DNA of 15,730 nt, taken from positions 325,523-341,252 of the forward strand of contig MU646726.1 in the NCBI GenBank assembly GCA_026770585.1, in the 5' to 3' direction. The stretch comes from Baffinella frigidus. Its lineage: Eukaryota > Cryptophyceae > Cryptomonadales > Baffinellaceae. Each line of letters starts with the position of its first letter. Position 1 is the first letter of the stretch. This document shows, one piece after another, positions 14,429 to 15,730 of this stretch. The notes beneath the pieces are model-generated. The model had not been told where the DNA came from and searched no databases. It saw nothing but the letters and a program-made list of their open reading frames with translations. The position numbers and the translations under genes were made by a program.

Positions 14429-15592
14429 GCAGGGGTCGGGAGCCCCCCTCCTTTTAATAGTGTTTCCTGGTACGAATGCAACATTACTGCGCCGCCCAGG
14501 AATGGCTCCAATGACTAGCTTTCGGCGTGTTTCCTGGGAAAGAATCTGAAACATTACTCCACCCAGGAAAACCCCACCCCTAAACCCTCAACATTACTCC
14601 ACCCAGGCAACATTACTCCACCCAGGAAAAATCCAACGTGCGACCTGGAGTGGTACGCCGAACCCAGATTTCCAGAGGAAGAGCTGGGCCTGCTGGGCCA
14701 GATTTCCAGAGGAAGAGCTGGGCCTGCTGGGCGACGGCGGCGGGGACGCAGACGGGCTTGCTGGCTATGCTTAAGTTGACACGCTGGGTTCGCCGTACAC
14801 ATGCGTTAACTTTGGCGCGGGAAAGCGCCCCGGCTCACCAAACCGGTGAAACGCCCTAATAGACCGAGACAGAGCTAGACTCCGTGGGACCTGGAAACTG
14901 CAAACGCGCCCGTGTGGGACGGACGTTAGGAAACTGCAAACGCGCGCGTGTGGGACGGACCTGCTGGGCGACGGCGGCGGGGTGCGACTTGCCACCAGCC
15001 CTCGAGGAGGAACAAGACGTCTTTTTCGAGCCCCTTGATTTGTACCGCAAGTCGTCGGAATCCGACGCGGTCCAGTACAACTCAAAGGGGTTGAAAACGG
15101 CGATTTGGGACCTGCTGGGCGACGGCGGCGGGCACGCACACGACACCGTCCTGGTCGCCAACGATGGCATCGCCGGGGCGCACCACCACCTGACGCGGAC
15201 CAAATCGAGGATTTAGCATGCGGTATTTCCTGCAGGCATCCGCGGTTTAGTCCACTTCGGAGACGATGGCGTCGCCGGAACACACCACCACCTTTGCGTT
15301 AGGGATTGCGGGTTTGTCGTTGAGCGTTTTATCGTTTAGGGTTTAGGGAGTGGGGTTCACGGGGTTGGGTTTAGAGGTGCGGGTTAGGGTGGCAACCTTG
15401 CCACAATCGATTCCGCTAGGTCTTTTTAGGTCCGTCAGGGTTTAGGGTTGAGGGTTCAGGGTCTAGAGTTTAAAGCGCAGGATTCAGGGTTTAGGGTCCA
15501 AGGGGTTGGGTTTATGGGTGCGGGATTAGGGTGGCAACCTTGCCGCACTCGATGACGCCGTTCGCCTCCCACGGCTGCATCACCGCCGGGCC
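13134..15592 (-). CDS. RraA-like protein (HMG/CHA aldolase superfamily), last four exons
   Basis: Exons on the minus strand are 15539-15592, 15112-15189, 13929-14011 and 13134-13215 including the TAA. They give 98 residues with an open frame across all junctions. The reading runs GPAVMQPWEANGVIECGK, VVVRPGDAIVGDQDGVVCVP, VYDIAHSREVIEGIIKTQ, then YYPFMSGKIKADSPLGKLL to the end. The core V-R-PGD-IVGD-DGVV-VP is the hallmark strand-turn of the RraA-like fold. Members were once called dimethylmenaquinone methyltransferases. Characterised ones are 4-hydroxy-4-methyl-2-oxoglutarate aldolases, oxaloacetate decarboxylases or the RNase E regulator RraA. The N-terminal part, with the metal-binding and catalytic residues, is upstream and was not found, so activity cannot be judged. 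Confidence 0.82.
13431..14165 (-). repeat. Four echoes of RraA-like exon C
   Basis: Upstream, 14121-14165 matches the exon start at 43 of 45 bases (VYDIAYSREVVEGII). Downstream, 13791-13843 copies the end (KTQLEKEECPP), 13431-13460 the last codons with the TAAGG donor, and 13603-13634 a middle part (HSREVIEG). Confidence 0.85.
13490..14302. repeat. Direct repeat of about 112 bases in RraA-like introns
   Basis: 13490-13602 and 14188-14302 share telomere-like sequence followed by GTGTCGTACACCTGCCCACG, GGTCACACACCAGAATTCA and GGGCGAGCCCCT with few changes. The two copies flank exon C. Confidence 0.75.
13929..14011 (-). CDS. RraA-like exon C
   Basis: Encodes VYDIAHSREVIEGIIKTQLE then KEECPPG plus two bases of a Lys codon. 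The acceptor is GTCCAG|GTG and the donor is GGCAA|GTAAGG. This helical tail follows the core strand in RraA-like proteins. Four partial copies lie nearby. Confidence 0.88.
14339..14426. repeat. TG microsatellite followed by a 29-base G run
   Basis: About thirty GT units (14338-14397) lead into about 29 consecutive G (14398-14426). It lies in the intron between RraA-like exons B and C. The exact lengths may be assembly-sensitive. Confidence 0.9.
14771..14960 (-). mobile_element. E1 element, copy in the RraA-like gene
   Basis: Starts GTCCGTCCCACACGCGCGCG directly at the 3' end of an exon B echo (14961-14980). It is flanked on the other side by another copy of the same exon end (14724-14753). 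Its internal blocks match those of the protease intron copies. The element therefore moved between two unrelated genes, or was copied into both. Confidence 0.7.
15112..15189 (-). CDS. RraA-like exon B, PGDAIVGDxDGVV core
   Basis: Twenty-six codons, VVVRPGDAIVGDQDGVVCVP then AAVAQQ. The acceptor is CGTCAG|GTG and the donor is CAGCAG|GTCCCA. It joins exon A in phase 0 to give IECGK-VVVRPGD, as in the family. It has one upstream and two downstream echoes. Confidence 0.88.
15335..15535. repeat. TTTAGGG-like block downstream of RraA-like exon A
   Basis: Degenerate TTTAGGG/GGGTTCAGGG units between exons A and B, including the exon A echo. Similar blocks lie at 13470-13545, 14165-14245 and, as CCCTACA, at 13641-13675. 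Confidence 0.8.
15361..15415 (-). repeat. Echo of RraA-like exon A end plus intron start
   Basis: Parallels 15502-15556 over about 55 bases, spanning both exon (IxCGK) and intron (GTTGCCACCCTAA) sides of the donor. The offset is 141 bases. Confidence 0.8.
15539..15592 (-). CDS. RraA-like exon A
   Basis: Encodes GPAVMQPWEANGVIECGK. The acceptor follows a short pyrimidine tract (TCTCTGGCAG|GGC) and the donor is GGCAAG|GTTGCC. It is the first exon I can place. Upstream, 15593-15730 has a pyrimidine-rich stretch ending TTTGCAG on the minus strand but no convincing coding frame. The 3' end is echoed at 15361-15415. Confidence 0.8.
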
Positions 15593-15730
15593 CTGCCAGA
15601 GAGAGTACCGATGAGACAAGAGACCCCCACGAAGGAGATGTATGATCAGGGACACGCGAGGGAGGCGAGCTTACTGCAAAGCGGAGGAAGGAAGCAGAAA
15701 GCGCGGGAGAGAGGAGGGGGGAGGGGGCGG

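Larger units (their letters stand above)
14724..15292 (-). repeat. Three echoes of RraA-like exon B
   Basis: Copies of the 3' end (CVPAAVAQQ) lie downstream at 14961-14980 and 14724-14753, on either side of the E1 element. A copy of the start (VVVxxGDAIV) lies upstream at 15262-15292. Confidence 0.8.

Noticed and set aside
14771-15283. Minus-strand 170-codon frame across RraA-like exon B
   Set aside because: It is in the wrong frame relative to the PGDAIVGD core and passes through the E1 element.
15593-15730. Further upstream exon of the RraA-like gene
   Set aside because: A pyrimidine tract ending TTTGCAG is visible on the minus strand, but no frame following or preceding it gives a convincing family match.
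1-15730. tRNA, rRNA or other structural RNA genes
   Set aside because: I saw no cloverleaf, rRNA core or known riboswitch motif; the many hairpins are inverted-repeat elements.

Overview
This window is nuclear DNA of an intron-rich eukaryote. Its two conserved genes are broken into very short exons (18 to 95 bases, apart from one 5' exon) with GT-AG introns of 81 bases to 2 kb. The introns are full of degenerate TTTAGGG-type telomere-like repeat. TTTAGGG is the telomere unit of plants, many green algae and some other algae. An alga with a repeat-inflated genome, perhaps a green alga, fits best, but this is inference. Nothing looks prokaryotic or organellar.

Layout. Bases 1-9937 on the minus strand hold the first 327 codons of a USP48/UBP26-type ubiquitin-specific protease. 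I reconstruct eight exons (the eighth is cut by the window edge) joined by seven introns, and the frame stays open through every junction. The exons carry the Cys box, the QQDAQEF box and both CxxC pairs of the USP zinc ribbon. The His box would lie beyond base 1. Bases 10095-10688 on the plus strand hold a 197-residue unknown protein, divergent from the protease with only 157 bases between start codons. Bases 10689-13130 are intergenic: a CCCTAAA-like block, a cluster of about six 120-base fold-back elements, an orphan reading frame and a small tandem repeat. Bases 13134-15592 on the minus strand hold the last four exons of an RraA-like (HMG/CHA aldolase superfamily) protein. Its 5' part is not resolved.

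The notable feature is how the introns are built. Nearly every exon of both minus-strand genes has truncated copies of itself, here called echoes, in the adjoining introns. Copies of an exon's 3' end plus the start of the next intron lie downstream of it. Copies of an exon's 5' end plus the end of the preceding intron lie upstream. All are in gene orientation. Exon 5 of the protease has about six downstream and two upstream echoes. A dispersed element (called E1 here) begins exactly at a 5' splice site in both unrelated genes and is flanked by direct repeats of the host exon. In the opposite orientation it abuts 3' splice sites. This looks like introner-type intron gain or growth with long exonic duplications, leaving many decoy splice sites. 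Several palindromic, MITE-like elements sit in the same introns.

The three genes have no evident pathway in common. The protease would remove ubiquitin from proteins (histone H2B in plants for UBP26), and the RraA-like protein would be a metabolic lyase or regulator.
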